In this document: piece after piece, positions 38,752 to 47,937 of the stretch
How the letters are laid out: every line of letters starts with the position of its first letter
Numbering within the stretch: position 1 is the first letter of the stretch
DNA from: an uncultured Bacteroidales bacterium
Lineage (GTDB): Bacteria > Bacteroidota > Bacteroidia > Bacteroidales > Bacteroidaceae
NCBI GenBank assembly: GCA_902799655.1
Contig: CADCBH010000005.1
Span: 1-64,000, forward strand
Length of the DNA stretch: 64,000 nucleotides
Direction of reading: 5' to 3'
Position numbers and translations under genes: made by a program
Notes under the pieces: generated by a model
What the model was told of the DNA's origin: nothing
The model's input: only the letters and a program-made list of their open reading frames with translations
The model's database searches: none

Positions 38752-40248
38752 TTATGCGAAAGGATTCTCGGTGGGATAGAAGTCACCCTTCGGGAAGTTG
38801 TAGTCGATCTCGTCAACGGGGATGCCCATGTACTTGAGAACCTCCCACAGGTACTTACCCTGATGGCCGAACATCACGGCGCAGTGGTGAGGATAGTGCT
38901 TCTCGATGAGGACGTGACGGTAGAAGCGGCTCATGTTCTTGATACCGAAGATACCGATAGAACCGAATGAGCGGGTAGCAACAGGAATAACCTCTCCCTG
39001 TGCGATGTATGCGCGGAGCTTGGTGTCGGCTGTTGACTGCAGACGGTAAACAGTAGCCAGACCGGGCTGGATGTCACCCTCGAGGGTACCATTGGTAACC
39101 TCAACAGGCAGAGCGCGAGCCATAATGCGCTGGAAGCACATCTGACAGTTGCAAACCTTAGAAGAAGCAGTGTTACCGCAGTGGAAGCCCATGAAGATCT
39201 CCTTGTCGGTATAGGTGTCGCAAGCGAACTTCTTGCCCTTGATGCTCTCCTCGTACATGTCGCGGGGAACGGTGTTGTTGATGTCGAGCAGCGTAACGGC
39301 ATCCTCAGAGATACATGTTCCGATATACTCAGACAGTGCGCCATAGATATCCACCTCGCAAGCTACGGGGATACCACGAGCGGTCAGACGGCTGTTGACA
39401 TAGCAGGGTACGAAACCGAACATGGTCTGGAAAGCAGGCCAGCACTTGTTGGCCATAGCCACGAACTGACGAGAACCCTTGTGACCCTCGATCCAGTCGA
39501 GCAGCGTCAGCTCATACTGAGCGAGCTTAGGCAGCACCTGAGGAATCTTGTTGCCGTGACCGAGCTCCTTAGCCATGTCAGCTACAACCTCGTCGATGCG
39601 TGGGTCGTTAGCGTGCTTCTGGAAGGCCTCGAGCAGGTCGAGCTCTGAGTTCTCCTCGATCTCAACATCCAGGTCATAGAGGGCACGAATCGGTGCGTTA
39701 CATGCCAGGAAGTTGTTAGGACGGGGACCGAAGCTGATAATCTTCAGGTTCTGCAGACCTACGATAGCGCGGGCGATGGGCAGGAACTCATGAATCATCT
39801 CAGCGCACTGGCTGGCATCACCTACGGGCTCCTCAGGAATGTATGCACGAGTCTTGCGCAGAGAGAGTGCCTGGCTGGCATTCAGCATACCGCAGTAAGC
39901 GTCGCCACGACCATCAATCAGGTCGTTCTGAGTCTCCTCAGCAGCAGCGCAGAACATGGTGGGACCCTGGAACCAGTCAGCAATCATGGTCTCAGAAATC
40001 TCGGGACCGAAGTTGCCCAGATATACGCACAGTGCGTTACAGCCAGCCTTCTTGATATCCTCAAGGGCCTGCTGAGCGTGAATCTCACTCTCAACAATAG
40101 CGATAGGACACTCGTAGATGCCCTCTTTACCGAACTTCTTCTCATACTCAGCAATAACAGCCTTGCGACGGTTGACTGCCAATGACTCGGGGAAACAGTC
40201 GCGAGAAACTGCGACAATTCCAATCTTAATTGTAGGTACGTTGTTCAT
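38752..40248 (-). CDS. L-fucose/L-arabinose isomerase-family protein
   Basis: 498-residue protein of the L-fucose/arabinose isomerase family: IGIVAVSRDCFPESLA at the start, VYLGNFGPE, CEVDIYGALSEY and FHCGNTASS. It would interconvert an aldose and its ketose in the cytoplasm. It is not FucI proper, which is about 590 residues, and the substrate is unknown. It lies 48 bases downstream of a secreted DUF4861 protein, which suggests a small sugar-utilisation unit. Confidence 0.88.
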   Translation of the reverse strand: MNNVPTIKIGIVAVSRDCFPESLAVNRRKAVIAEYEKKFGKEGIYECPIAIVESEIHAQQALEDIKKAGCNALCVYLGNFGPEISETMIADWFQGPTMFCAAAEETQNDLIDGRGDAYCGMLNASQALSLRKTRAYIPEEPVGDASQCAEMIHEFLPIARAIVGLQNLKIISFGPRPNNFLACNAPIRALYDLDVEIEENSELDLLEAFQKHANDPRIDEVVADMAKELGHGNKIPQVLPKLAQYELTLLDWIEGHKGSRQFVAMANKCWPAFQTMFGFVPCYVNSRLTARGIPVACEVDIYGALSEYIGTCISEDAVTLLDINNTVPRDMYEESIKGKKFACDTYTDKEIFMGFHCGNTASSKVCNCQMCFQRIMARALPVEVTNGTLEGDIQPGLATVYRLQSTADTKLRAYIAQGEVIPVATRSFGSIGIFGIKNMSRFYRHVLIEKHYPHHCAVMFGHQGKYLWEVLKYMGIPVDEIDYNFPKGDFYPTENPFA

Positions 40249-40296
40249 TTGTTAGTTGTGTTATAAAGTAATTGTTAATAAATAAAATTATTTTGA

Positions 40297-41619
40297 TTAT
40301 TTCTTTTCTTTGATGATAATGGGATGCTCTACCTCGCGCTTCCATGCCTGCAGGTATTTAAACCATTCATCAGCAGAGTGGTAGCCAAACTGTTCGTTGG
40401 CAGAGGTGTAGTTGACCTTGTAGTGCATAGATGAGCCGTCTACCTTGATGACATACGCGTAGTTGTCTTTGTTGGCTGGCTCTTCGCTAGCGATATTCTT
40501 CTGTGGTACATAGACTGCCAGACCTACCGTCTCGCGCTTCCACTTGAGTGTATCGGTAGAGGGATAGTCAGTGCCCCAGCAAGCTCGCAGGCCTTTCCTG
40601 TCGCTGAACTCCTCAGAGCCTTTGACATTGATGATGCCCGTAGAGAAACGGTAGGCGCTGACATCCTTATTAAATAAAACATCGACATCGGTATCACGAT
40701 GACCGGCATACTGGGTATAGCGGAGGGTCATGGTGATGGGGGATTTATGGTTCAGGGTTGAGGATTCATGGTTCAGGGTTGAGGATTCATGGTTCAGGGT
40801 TGAGGATTCATGGTTCAGGGTTGAGGATTCATGGTTCATGGGTGAGGGGACTTGCCAGCCAAGGTCAACGACTTCGACAATGGTGCGCAGGGGACCGTAG
40901 CTGATGATGCGCTGGGTACGGCTGCGAACGGGTTCTACAAGGGTTGGCTGATGACCATCCCAACCACGGAAGGCACCAAGACCGAAGGTCTGGCCGACCC
41001 ACAAGACATCATCACCATAGCCTTGCTGTTTATGCTCGTCGGCCGTATAGAACTGTGTGTCCTTCAACTCCAGACGCGGCTGGTACTTACCATAGAGGTC
41101 GAGGGTCTGGCGGGCATCGAAGTAGATGCGGATGGCATTGAGCTCGCTCTCGAAAGCGACACCATGGTGGTGCTGGATATTATAGGTATAGGCTGCATCG
41201 CCGCGTGCGGTGATAGCATCGATATAGTTGTTCTGCTGATGCTTTTTCAACTTCTTGTCCTTGGTATTGGCGAGCACCATCTCTGCATAGACGCGAGCAG
41301 GGTAGGACCTTGGCTCACTATCGCTGGAAAGCGTAATCTGGTAGCGCTTCTGTTCCTTGCCTTTCAGGTCGGCCAGGAAACACAGCTCATCGAAGGTACC
41401 GTCTTGGTTGAGATCATCCAACTGACAGGGAATCTCTGTTCCGCCACAGGTGACCAATGCAGAGCGCACATCCATGGCATAGCTGTTGAGCTGCATGACA
41501 ACTGGCTGGTCGCTTCTTGGCGAAGACAACGGATTGCTGACACTCACCTCGATGGTCTTCTGAGCCATCACGGGCAAGGTCGCCAATGCATACAACAGGA
41601 GTGAAAAAGATGTTTTCAT
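40297..41619 (-). CDS. DUF4861-family secreted protein with 21-base tandem repeat insert
   Basis: 440-residue protein with a signal peptide (FSLLLYALATLPVMAQ) and the DUF4861 layout (VSNPLSSPRSDQPVV, LDDLNQDGTFDELCF). The family occurs in polysaccharide-utilisation settings in Bacteroidota; enzymatic role unknown. Around residues 260-293 four copies of NHESSTL are read from a tandem 21-base unit. The rest of the domain continues in frame. Probably co-transcribed with the isomerase gene downstream. Confidence 0.85.
   Translation of the reverse strand: MKTSFSLLLYALATLPVMAQKTIEVSVSNPLSSPRSDQPVVMQLNSYAMDVRSALVTCGGTEIPCQLDDLNQDGTFDELCFLADLKGKEQKRYQITLSSDSEPRSYPARVYAEMVLANTKDKKLKKHQQNNYIDAITARGDAAYTYNIQHHHGVAFESELNAIRIYFDARQTLDLYGKYQPRLELKDTQFYTADEHKQQGYGDDVLWVGQTFGLGAFRGWDGHQPTLVEPVRSRTQRIISYGPLRTIVEVVDLGWQVPSPMNHESSTLNHESSTLNHESSTLNHESSTLNHKSPITMTLRYTQYAGHRDTDVDVLFNKDVSAYRFSTGIINVKGSEEFSDRKGLRACWGTDYPSTDTLKWKRETVGLAVYVPQKNIASEEPANKDNYAYVIKVDGSSMHYKVNYTSANEQFGYHSADEWFKYLQAWKREVEHPIIIKEKK
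40747..40840. repeat. In-frame tandem repeat, 21-base unit x4
   Basis: Four near-identical units of GGTTCAGGGTTGAGGATTCAT inside the DUF4861 gene, with partial units at both ends. It belongs to the GGTTCATGGTTC family found between genes elsewhere. Confidence 0.85.
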
Positions 41620-41643
41620 GCCATGGATAGTTGATATCTGCTA

Positions 41644-41651
41644 CAAATTTA
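41644..41651 (-). promoter_or_regulatory. Possible -7 box for the DUF4861-isomerase unit
   Basis: Reads TAAATTTG on the minus strand, 25 bases upstream of the DUF4861 start. Fits TAnnTTTG; no clear -33. Confidence 0.5.
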
Positions 41652-41713
41652 CTAAATAATAAATGGCTTTTTATCTTTTTAGCTAAAAATTTGGTTTTTA
41701 AAATATTTTTTAG

Positions 41714-41721
41714 TAATTTTG
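41714..41721 (+). promoter_or_regulatory. Possible -7 box for the GldB-like gene
   Basis: TAATTTTG, 42 bases upstream of the GTG start at 41763, with an ATTTGG about 25 bases further up. Confidence 0.55.
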
Positions 41722-41762
41722 CCACGTATTTTTAACAAAATTAATGTTTTCAGTCGGTAAGG

Positions 41763-42542
41763 GTGCGTAAAGTATACGGCATATTGGTGTTATTGATGTT
41801 CGTCTGTTTTGGTTGCCAGTGGCAACTGAAGCCTTCTGAAACGGATGCCTCCGGTCGCCGTATCGGTATCCAGCGCTATGACCGTATTGAGCATCTCTAC
41901 CTTACAACAGGTGACTATTCTGCGCTCCAGCAGATGAACACCTATTTCCCTACTGAGACACGTATGCTGATAGAGGACATGCTCCATTTAGGACATGTTG
42001 ACGACCCGGAAATCAATACGAAGTTCCTCTATTTCTTCCAAGACTCCACCTTGCAGCAGATGCTCAATGACGTGCAGCTGCAATTTGCTGACATGGACGA
42101 TATTGACGAGGAACTGCTGACGACTTTCAAGCGTCTGAAGGAGGAACTGCCGGAGGTGGAAGTCCCGACGGTATATACCCAAATCGGCTCGTTCGACCAG
42201 AGCATCATTGTATCCGGCGGTTCATTAGGTATCAGCTTGGATAAGTATTTAGGCGAGGACTATCCTTTCTATCGTGACCACTATAGTGACCATGAGCGCC
42301 AGCTGATGCGCCGCGAGATGATTGTACCTGACTGTCTCAGTTTCTACTTGCTGAGCCTGTATCCTCTGCCTAAGGATCGTCAGCAGGAAGACCGTGACAA
42401 ACATATGGGACGCATCATGTGGACGGTGAACAGGCTGATGCAGCATCAGGTCTTCGATAACCCGTTTGTGGATGCCGCCTCGACATTCATGCATCATCAT
42501 CCACATCTCTCATTGACCGATTTTTTGAAAGACAGATCATAA
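41763..42542 (+). CDS. gldB: GldB-like lipoprotein
   Basis: 259-residue lipoprotein: a hydrophobic start ending CFGC (lipobox Cys about residue 18) and the GldB signature PTVYTQIGSFDQSIIVSGGS, LGISLDKYLGEDYPFY. GldB was described in gliding flavobacteria, but relatives occur in non-motile Bacteroidales, linked to envelope or type IX secretion-associated functions. The start is GTG at 41763; no ATG fits in front of the signal sequence. It ends 5 bases before dnaB. Confidence 0.82.
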   Translation: MRKVYGILVLLMFVCFGCQWQLKPSETDASGRRIGIQRYDRIEHLYLTTGDYSALQQMNTYFPTETRMLIEDMLHLGHVDDPEINTKFLYFFQDSTLQQMLNDVQLQFADMDDIDEELLTTFKRLKEELPEVEVPTVYTQIGSFDQSIIVSGGSLGISLDKYLGEDYPFYRDHYSDHERQLMRREMIVPDCLSFYLLSLYPLPKDRQQEDRDKHMGRIMWTVNRLMQHQVFDNPFVDAASTFMHHHPHLSLTDFLKDRS

Positions 42543-42547
42543 AGACT

Positions 42548-44080
42548 ATGCCCGAACAGAACCAAAATACCACTAAGCGCCGCAGACAGCAACCTGTGGA
42601 CAATACCTATGCCCATGTACAGCCTCAGGCTACTGAGATTGAACGTGCCGTATTAGGTGCCTTGATGATTGACAAGGACGCCTATGCCATCATTTGTGAG
42701 ATGCTGACTCCTGAGACATTCTATGAACCGCGTCACCAAAAGGTGTATCGTGCTATCATGGAACTGTCTATTCATGAGTTGCCCGTAGATATCTGGACCG
42801 TCACGGAACAGCTCGCCAAACAGGGCGATCTGGAAGATGTCGGAGGTCCAGGATATATCACAGAGCTGTCATCGCGTGTGGCCTCGTCAGCCAATATCGA
42901 ATACCATGCACGTATTCTTGCCCAGAAATCACTGGCTCGTCAGCTGATCTCCTTTGCCAGTGTCATTGAGACCAAGGCCTTTGACGAAACTGTCGATGTG
43001 GATGAGCTGATGCAGGAGGCTGAAGGTTCACTCTTCGAACTGGGGCAGCGCAATATGAAGAAAGACTACACCCAGATAGACCCCGTCATCAAGAATGCCG
43101 TGGATGTCATCCAGAAGGCTGCTGCCAACAAGGATGGTCTGACCGGTGTGCCTACCGGTTACCATAAGTTGGATGATATCACATCGGGTTGGCAGCCTAG
43201 CGACCTGGTGATCATTGCCGGTCGTCCTGCCATGGGTAAGACCTCGTTTGCCCTGTCTATGGCGAAGAATATCGCTGCCGACTATCAGGTGCCGATGGCT
43301 TTCTTCTCGCTGGAGATGTCGAACGTGCAGCTGGTGAACCGTCTGATCTCCAATGTCTGTGAGATACAAGGTTCGAAGATTCTGAATGGACAGCTGCAGC
43401 CTGATGAGTGGGAGCGTCTGGACAAACGACTGAACAAGTTGTTGGGTGCACCGCTCTTTGTGGATGATACTCCCGGTCTTTCTGTCTTTGAACTGCGTAC
43501 CAAGGCCCGCCGACTGGTTCGTGAGCATGGCGTGCAGATTATCATGATTGACTATCTGCAGCTGATGAATGCTAACGGTATGCGTTTCTCGTCACGTCAG
43601 GAGGAAGTGTCGACCATCTCACGATCACTGAAGGGTTTGGCCAAGGAGTTGAATGTACCTATTCTGGCCCTGTCGCAGTTGAACCGTGGTGTAGAGAGTC
43701 GTGAGGGTCTGGAAGGCAAGCGTCCCCAACTGAGTGACTTGCGTGAATCGGGTGCTATTGAGCAGGATGCTGATATGGTGCTCTTCGTACACCGTCCGGA
43801 GTACTACCATATCTATCTCGATGACAATGGTCGCGACCTGCATGGCATGGCACAGATTATCATTGCCAAGCACCGTAAGGGTGCTACGGGTGATGTGCTG
43901 TTGACCTTCCGTGGTGAGTTTACACGATTTGAGAATCCCGAGGAGAAACGTCTGGGAACCAAACAGACTGATGACGGTGGTGGAGAAATCCTGGGCAGTA
44001 AGATCAATGGTGGTGCACAGGCTTATAACGATGCGTCGCCTTTTGATCAGGATGCCCCCTCAGGTCCTCTGCCTTTCTAA
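42548..44080 (+). CDS. dnaB: Replicative DNA helicase DnaB
   Basis: 510-residue hexameric helicase. N-terminal primase-interacting domain (ERAVLGALMIDKDAY), RecA-like domain with Walker A GRPAMGKTS (about 225-233), FFSLEMSNVQLVNRL and MIDYLQLMN, and DLRESGAIEQDADMV towards the end. Full length, no intein. It opens chromosomal DNA at the replication fork. The last 20 residues are the usual variable acidic tail ending PLPF. Confidence 0.97.
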   Translation: MPEQNQNTTKRRRQQPVDNTYAHVQPQATEIERAVLGALMIDKDAYAIICEMLTPETFYEPRHQKVYRAIMELSIHELPVDIWTVTEQLAKQGDLEDVGGPGYITELSSRVASSANIEYHARILAQKSLARQLISFASVIETKAFDETVDVDELMQEAEGSLFELGQRNMKKDYTQIDPVIKNAVDVIQKAAANKDGLTGVPTGYHKLDDITSGWQPSDLVIIAGRPAMGKTSFALSMAKNIAADYQVPMAFFSLEMSNVQLVNRLISNVCEIQGSKILNGQLQPDEWERLDKRLNKLLGAPLFVDDTPGLSVFELRTKARRLVREHGVQIIMIDYLQLMNANGMRFSSRQEEVSTISRSLKGLAKELNVPILALSQLNRGVESREGLEGKRPQLSDLRESGAIEQDADMVLFVHRPEYYHIYLDDNGRDLHGMAQIIIAKHRKGATGDVLLTFRGEFTRFENPEEKRLGTKQTDDGGGEILGSKINGGAQAYNDASPFDQDAPSGPLPF

Positions 44081-44089
44081 TATTCAATA

Positions 44090-45751
44090 TCAATCTTTCA
44101 AAGACAGCAGTTGTCTGGCATTAGCCATGGCTGCATCGGTGATGGCACTGCCACTGACCATCTGTGCAATCTCGCGGACACGTTCTTCGTCAGTGAGCAG
44201 GTGGAGACGGCTGGTGGTACCTTGTGGTGTATCCTCTTTGGATACCCGATAGTGGTGCTTGCCTAATGCGGCAATCTGTGGCAGGTGGGTGATGGAGATG
44301 ACCTGACGGTCAGCTTGTCCCATCTCACGCATCATCTCAGCCATCTTCTCAGCAATCTTACCACTGACACCAGTGTCTATCTCATCAAAAATGATGGTAG
44401 GCAGTTTGACGGCACCACTAATCATGGCTTTGAGGGACAGCATCACACGGGCTATCTCACCACCGCTGGCTACGGCAGATACCGGCTGGAGTGGGGTGGA
44501 AGTGTTGGCTGAGAATAGAAAGGCCACCTGGTCTTGTCCGCTCTTGCCTAAGTGGGTAGGGGTGATAGCCACTTCGAAACGCACATGGGGCATGCCTAAA
44601 GGAACGAGGCGCTGGCGCATCTGTTGCTCAATGGCTTTGGCGGCTTTCTGGCGCTGTCGTGTCAGTTGGTCAGCCAACTGTTGGCAGATGTCATGCAACT
44701 GTTGGCAACGTTTCTGGAGTTCTTCGAGTGCTTCATCACTATTCTCGATGTTATCTAACTGCTGTCTCAGTGTGTCGCGCTGTATGATGAGATCCTCCAC
44801 GCGTTCAACATGGTATTTCTTCTCTAATTCATACAAGCGATCGAGTCGGTTGTTGATACGATCCAGTTCAGCAGGGTCGAAATCGGTATGTCCGAGAAGG
44901 CTGCTCACTTCGTCAGCAATATCCTTCAGTTCGATATGGCAGCTGCCCAAGCGCTCAGACAAGGCTCCGGCAGCAGGAAGTACCCGACTGATGGCGCTGA
45001 GCACCTGATCAGCCTGACGGATGGCACTCACAGCACCATGTGACTCACCGCTGAGGGCACAGTCAGCCTCATAGAGTGCAGACTTGATGTCTTCAGCATG
45101 GGAGAGTATGTCGCTCTGCTGTTCCAGTTCCTCCTGTTCACCTTCTATCAACTTGGCCTGTTGCAGTTCCTCATATTGGAATTGGATGAAGTCAGCCTGT
45201 TGGCGGTCGCGCTCAATCGTCTCGTTAAGGGCGTTGAGAGTCTGTTGTGCTTCCTGATAGTCAGCATAGTGTTGGCGGTAAGTATCCAGTGATGGCTGAT
45301 GATCTGCGATAATATCCACCACGCTGAGCTGGAAGTCCTGTTTGTTGAGTAACAGGTTCTGGTGCTGGGAATGGATATCCACCAGCTGTTCGCCAAGCTC
45401 TTTCAGCATGGTCAGTGCCACTGGTGTGTCGTTGATGAATGCACGGCTTTTTGAAGCCGTCAACTCACGGCGGATAATGGTATCGTTGGCATCGTAGTCG
45501 ATGTCGTTGTCTTCGAAAAACCGTTTCATGTCATAGCGTGACAGGTCGAAGTGGGCTTCAATCACGCAACGTTCTGCACCTTGCTTGATGCTCTTGGAGT
45601 CAGCACGTTGACCTAGCAACAGGCCAATGGCTCCGAGGATGATGCTCTTTCCTGCACCGGTTTCACCTGTCATGACGGAAAAACCCTCAAACCACTCCAT
45701 GTCGAGCTCGTCGATCAGTGCATAATTCTTGATGTATAGTTTTCGAAGCAT
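44090..45751 (-). CDS. recN: DNA repair protein RecN
   Basis: 553-residue SMC-like ATPase. Walker A GETGAGKS (29-36), a long coiled-coil middle, a signature SGGEIARVMLSLK and Walker B PTIIFDEIDTG. It helps recombinational repair of double-strand breaks. Last gene of the minus-strand group dnaN, exonuclease, coaBC, DUF4835, recN. It faces dnaB tail to tail with only 9 bases between, so one terminator or antisense overlap may act here. Confidence 0.97.
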   Translation of the reverse strand: MLRKLYIKNYALIDELDMEWFEGFSVMTGETGAGKSIILGAIGLLLGQRADSKSIKQGAERCVIEAHFDLSRYDMKRFFEDNDIDYDANDTIIRRELTASKSRAFINDTPVALTMLKELGEQLVDIHSQHQNLLLNKQDFQLSVVDIIADHQPSLDTYRQHYADYQEAQQTLNALNETIERDRQQADFIQFQYEELQQAKLIEGEQEELEQQSDILSHAEDIKSALYEADCALSGESHGAVSAIRQADQVLSAISRVLPAAGALSERLGSCHIELKDIADEVSSLLGHTDFDPAELDRINNRLDRLYELEKKYHVERVEDLIIQRDTLRQQLDNIENSDEALEELQKRCQQLHDICQQLADQLTRQRQKAAKAIEQQMRQRLVPLGMPHVRFEVAITPTHLGKSGQDQVAFLFSANTSTPLQPVSAVASGGEIARVMLSLKAMISGAVKLPTIIFDEIDTGVSGKIAEKMAEMMREMGQADRQVISITHLPQIAALGKHHYRVSKEDTPQGTTSRLHLLTDEERVREIAQMVSGSAITDAAMANARQLLSLKD

Positions 45752-45757
45752 AGTGTT

Positions 45758-46678
45758 TTATTCTTTAATCTTATCCCAGCTGTTGCTCTGTGAGGCATTG
45801 ATATTGAAAAGGAGGTCATAGACTGCCTCTTTCTCCTTTTGGGTACCTTTGCCTTTATAGATATTGGCCAGCTCGTCGCGCTTATAATCCGTCCATATCT
45901 GAGGCAGAAGGCTTAACGGTTTGTCAGTATGAGCCTGTTTGAGTAATTCAAGGGCTGTTGTCACATTGGTGCGGCCGCGTTCCACATTGGAGGCCATCTC
46001 ATCGAGTCCCAGACGATAGTAGTCATATTGCAGCTGTCGGAAGGGCTTCATGGCTTCGTCGAGGTAGTCGTTGATAATGGCAAAGCGGTTGCGGCTGTCC
46101 TCAAAGGCTTTCCATCCCGTGAATCCTAAGTCCTGGGCATTGTTGGTCAGATTCATGCAACGCTGCAGGATCTCTGTGCCTCCCATCGGAGAGAAACTGT
46201 CGAGATTGAGACCGATGATGAGATAGGCATAATAGCCCATGAGTGCCGTGAGTTGGTTGTCAATCACCTCGTCATTGAAGTTGAGCTGGTCGAACTGTGC
46301 AAAGTCGAAATTAAACTCTCCATCCTTATTGTTATATAAGGTGGAGGTATAGGCGGAATTGTAAACAGGACGGTTGGCCTGTATCATGGCTGTACACGAG
46401 AAACGGTTGTTGGCCTTGTCGTATTTGGTAACGGTCAGGTTGAAATTGCAGACGATACGCTCGTTTTTCTGAAATTGCAACTCGGTCCATTGACGGTCAT
46501 TCATCCATTGCTCCAGTGTCTGTTGCAGATTATCGAATACCGACTTGTCAGAACCCTCAATCTGGGCACTGTTGATGGTAATCTTCACCTGTAGTTCCTG
46601 AGCAACCGATTGGAAGGGGAATAGAAGAAGACAGAGGAAGATAAAGGGAGATAGAAGACAAAAGTAACATCTACTCAT
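45758..46678 (-). CDS. DUF4835-family exported protein
   Basis: 306-residue protein with a signal peptide (FLCLLLFPFQSVAQ) and the DUF4835 features QELQVKITINSAQI, NRPVYNSAYTSTLYNNKD and FNDEVIDNQLTALMGYYAYLIIGL. Conserved in Bacteroidota between coaBC and recN, as here, and proposed to be envelope-associated. Overlaps the end of coaBC by 4 bases and ends 6 bases before recN. Confidence 0.88.
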   Translation of the reverse strand: MSRCYFCLLSPFIFLCLLLFPFQSVAQELQVKITINSAQIEGSDKSVFDNLQQTLEQWMNDRQWTELQFQKNERIVCNFNLTVTKYDKANNRFSCTAMIQANRPVYNSAYTSTLYNNKDGEFNFDFAQFDQLNFNDEVIDNQLTALMGYYAYLIIGLNLDSFSPMGGTEILQRCMNLTNNAQDLGFTGWKAFEDSRNRFAIINDYLDEAMKPFRQLQYDYYRLGLDEMASNVERGRTNVTTALELLKQAHTDKPLSLLPQIWTDYKRDELANIYKGKGTQKEKEAVYDLLFNINASQSNSWDKIKE

Positions 46679-47904
46679 AAGCGCTTGGCGAGTTCGTCTA
46701 TAATATCACAGGCCACTTCCTTCTTGGACTTCTTGCCAAAGTCCTTCTGGCCATCGCGTGAGATAATGCTAATCTGGTTGTTGTCAGACTGGAAACACGT
46801 GCCTTCATTCTGCAAGGAATTCAGCACGATAAAATCGAGGTTCTTCTTCTGAAGCTTTTTCTGTGCGTTGGCTTGCTCGTCATTGGTCTCAAGGGCAAAG
46901 CCCACCAGTACCTGCTCCTCCTGTTTCATCTGTCCTAAAGCAGCCGCGATATCCGGGTTCTCCACTAACCTCAGCATCATACTTCCATGTTCCCCTCCTT
47001 TTAGGGAGGGGGTAGGGGTAGGCTTATCCCTCTTTATCTTCTCCGTTGCCTGGTGCTCTGGTCTAAAGTCGGCTACCGCAGCACAGAGAATGGCAGCATC
47101 ACTGGTCTTAAAAAACGCTGTAGCAGTCTGGTACATCTCCTCACAGCTCTCTACGTCAACTCTATGGATAGCCTCAGAGCACTCAAGGCTGACAGGTCCT
47201 GCCACCAGGGTTACCTCTGCTCCTCTGCGGGCACATTCCTCAGCCAGCGCAAAGCCCATCTTGCCACTGCTATAGTTGCCAATGAACCGTACGGGGTCTA
47301 TTTTCTCATAGGTGGGGCCGGCAGTTATCAAAATCTTTTTGCCGGTGAGAGAAGAAGGGGGAGGGGTCAGCGCATTCTCCAGAAACGCCACAATCTTGTC
47401 GGGCTCTTCCATGCGTCCCTTACCTTCGAGACCCGATGCCAAGAATCCTGATGCCGGTTCGATTATTTGGTTGCCAAAGCTCTTCAAACGCTCCATATTC
47501 TGCTGTGTGGTTGGATGCTGGTACATATCCAGATCCATTGCCGGTGCAATGAATACAGGCGCCTTCATTGACAGATAGGTGGTGATGAGCATGTTGTCGG
47601 CAATACCATTCGCCATCTTTCCTAAGGTGGATGCCGTACAGGGAGCGATGAGCATCGCGTCAGCCCACAGACCAAGGTCAACATGTGAATTCCAAGTGCC
47701 GTCACGCTGTGAGAAGAACTCGCTAATCACAGGTTTGTGTGTCAGTGCCGACAGCGTAATAGGCGTAATGAACTCCTTACCTGCAGGCGTGATGACCACC
47801 TGCACCTCAGCACCCGCTTTGATCAGTTCCCGGATAATCAGACATGCCTTGTAGGCTGCGATGCTACCCGTAATGCCTAATACAATCTTCTTTCCTTTCA
47901 GCAT
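46675..47904 (-). CDS. coaBC: Bifunctional phosphopantothenoylcysteine decarboxylase/synthetase with repeat insert
   Basis: 409-residue coenzyme A biosynthesis protein. The N-terminal CoaC flavoprotein has GITGSIAAYKA, SHVDLGLWADAM and APAMDLDM. The C-terminal CoaB has ITAGPTYEKIDPVRFIGN, SSGKMGFALAEE and VGFALETND. Near residue 305, PTPTPSLKGGEHGSM lies between KIKRDK and MLRLVENPDI, where other CoaB proteins have a short loop. It is encoded by a CCCCTCCTTTTAGGGAGG repeat in frame. Being essential, the enzyme presumably tolerates the insert. Confidence 0.95.
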   Translation of the reverse strand: MLKGKKIVLGITGSIAAYKACLIIRELIKAGAEVQVVITPAGKEFITPITLSALTHKPVISEFFSQRDGTWNSHVDLGLWADAMLIAPCTASTLGKMANGIADNMLITTYLSMKAPVFIAPAMDLDMYQHPTTQQNMERLKSFGNQIIEPASGFLASGLEGKGRMEEPDKIVAFLENALTPPPSSLTGKKILITAGPTYEKIDPVRFIGNYSSGKMGFALAEECARRGAEVTLVAGPVSLECSEAIHRVDVESCEEMYQTATAFFKTSDAAILCAAVADFRPEHQATEKIKRDKPTPTPSLKGGEHGSMMLRLVENPDIAAALGQMKQEEQVLVGFALETNDEQANAQKKLQKKNLDFIVLNSLQNEGTCFQSDNNQISIISRDGQKDFGKKSKKEVACDIIDELAKRL

Positions 47905-47937
47905 AGAACTCTTACCTCTTACCTCTTACATCTTACA

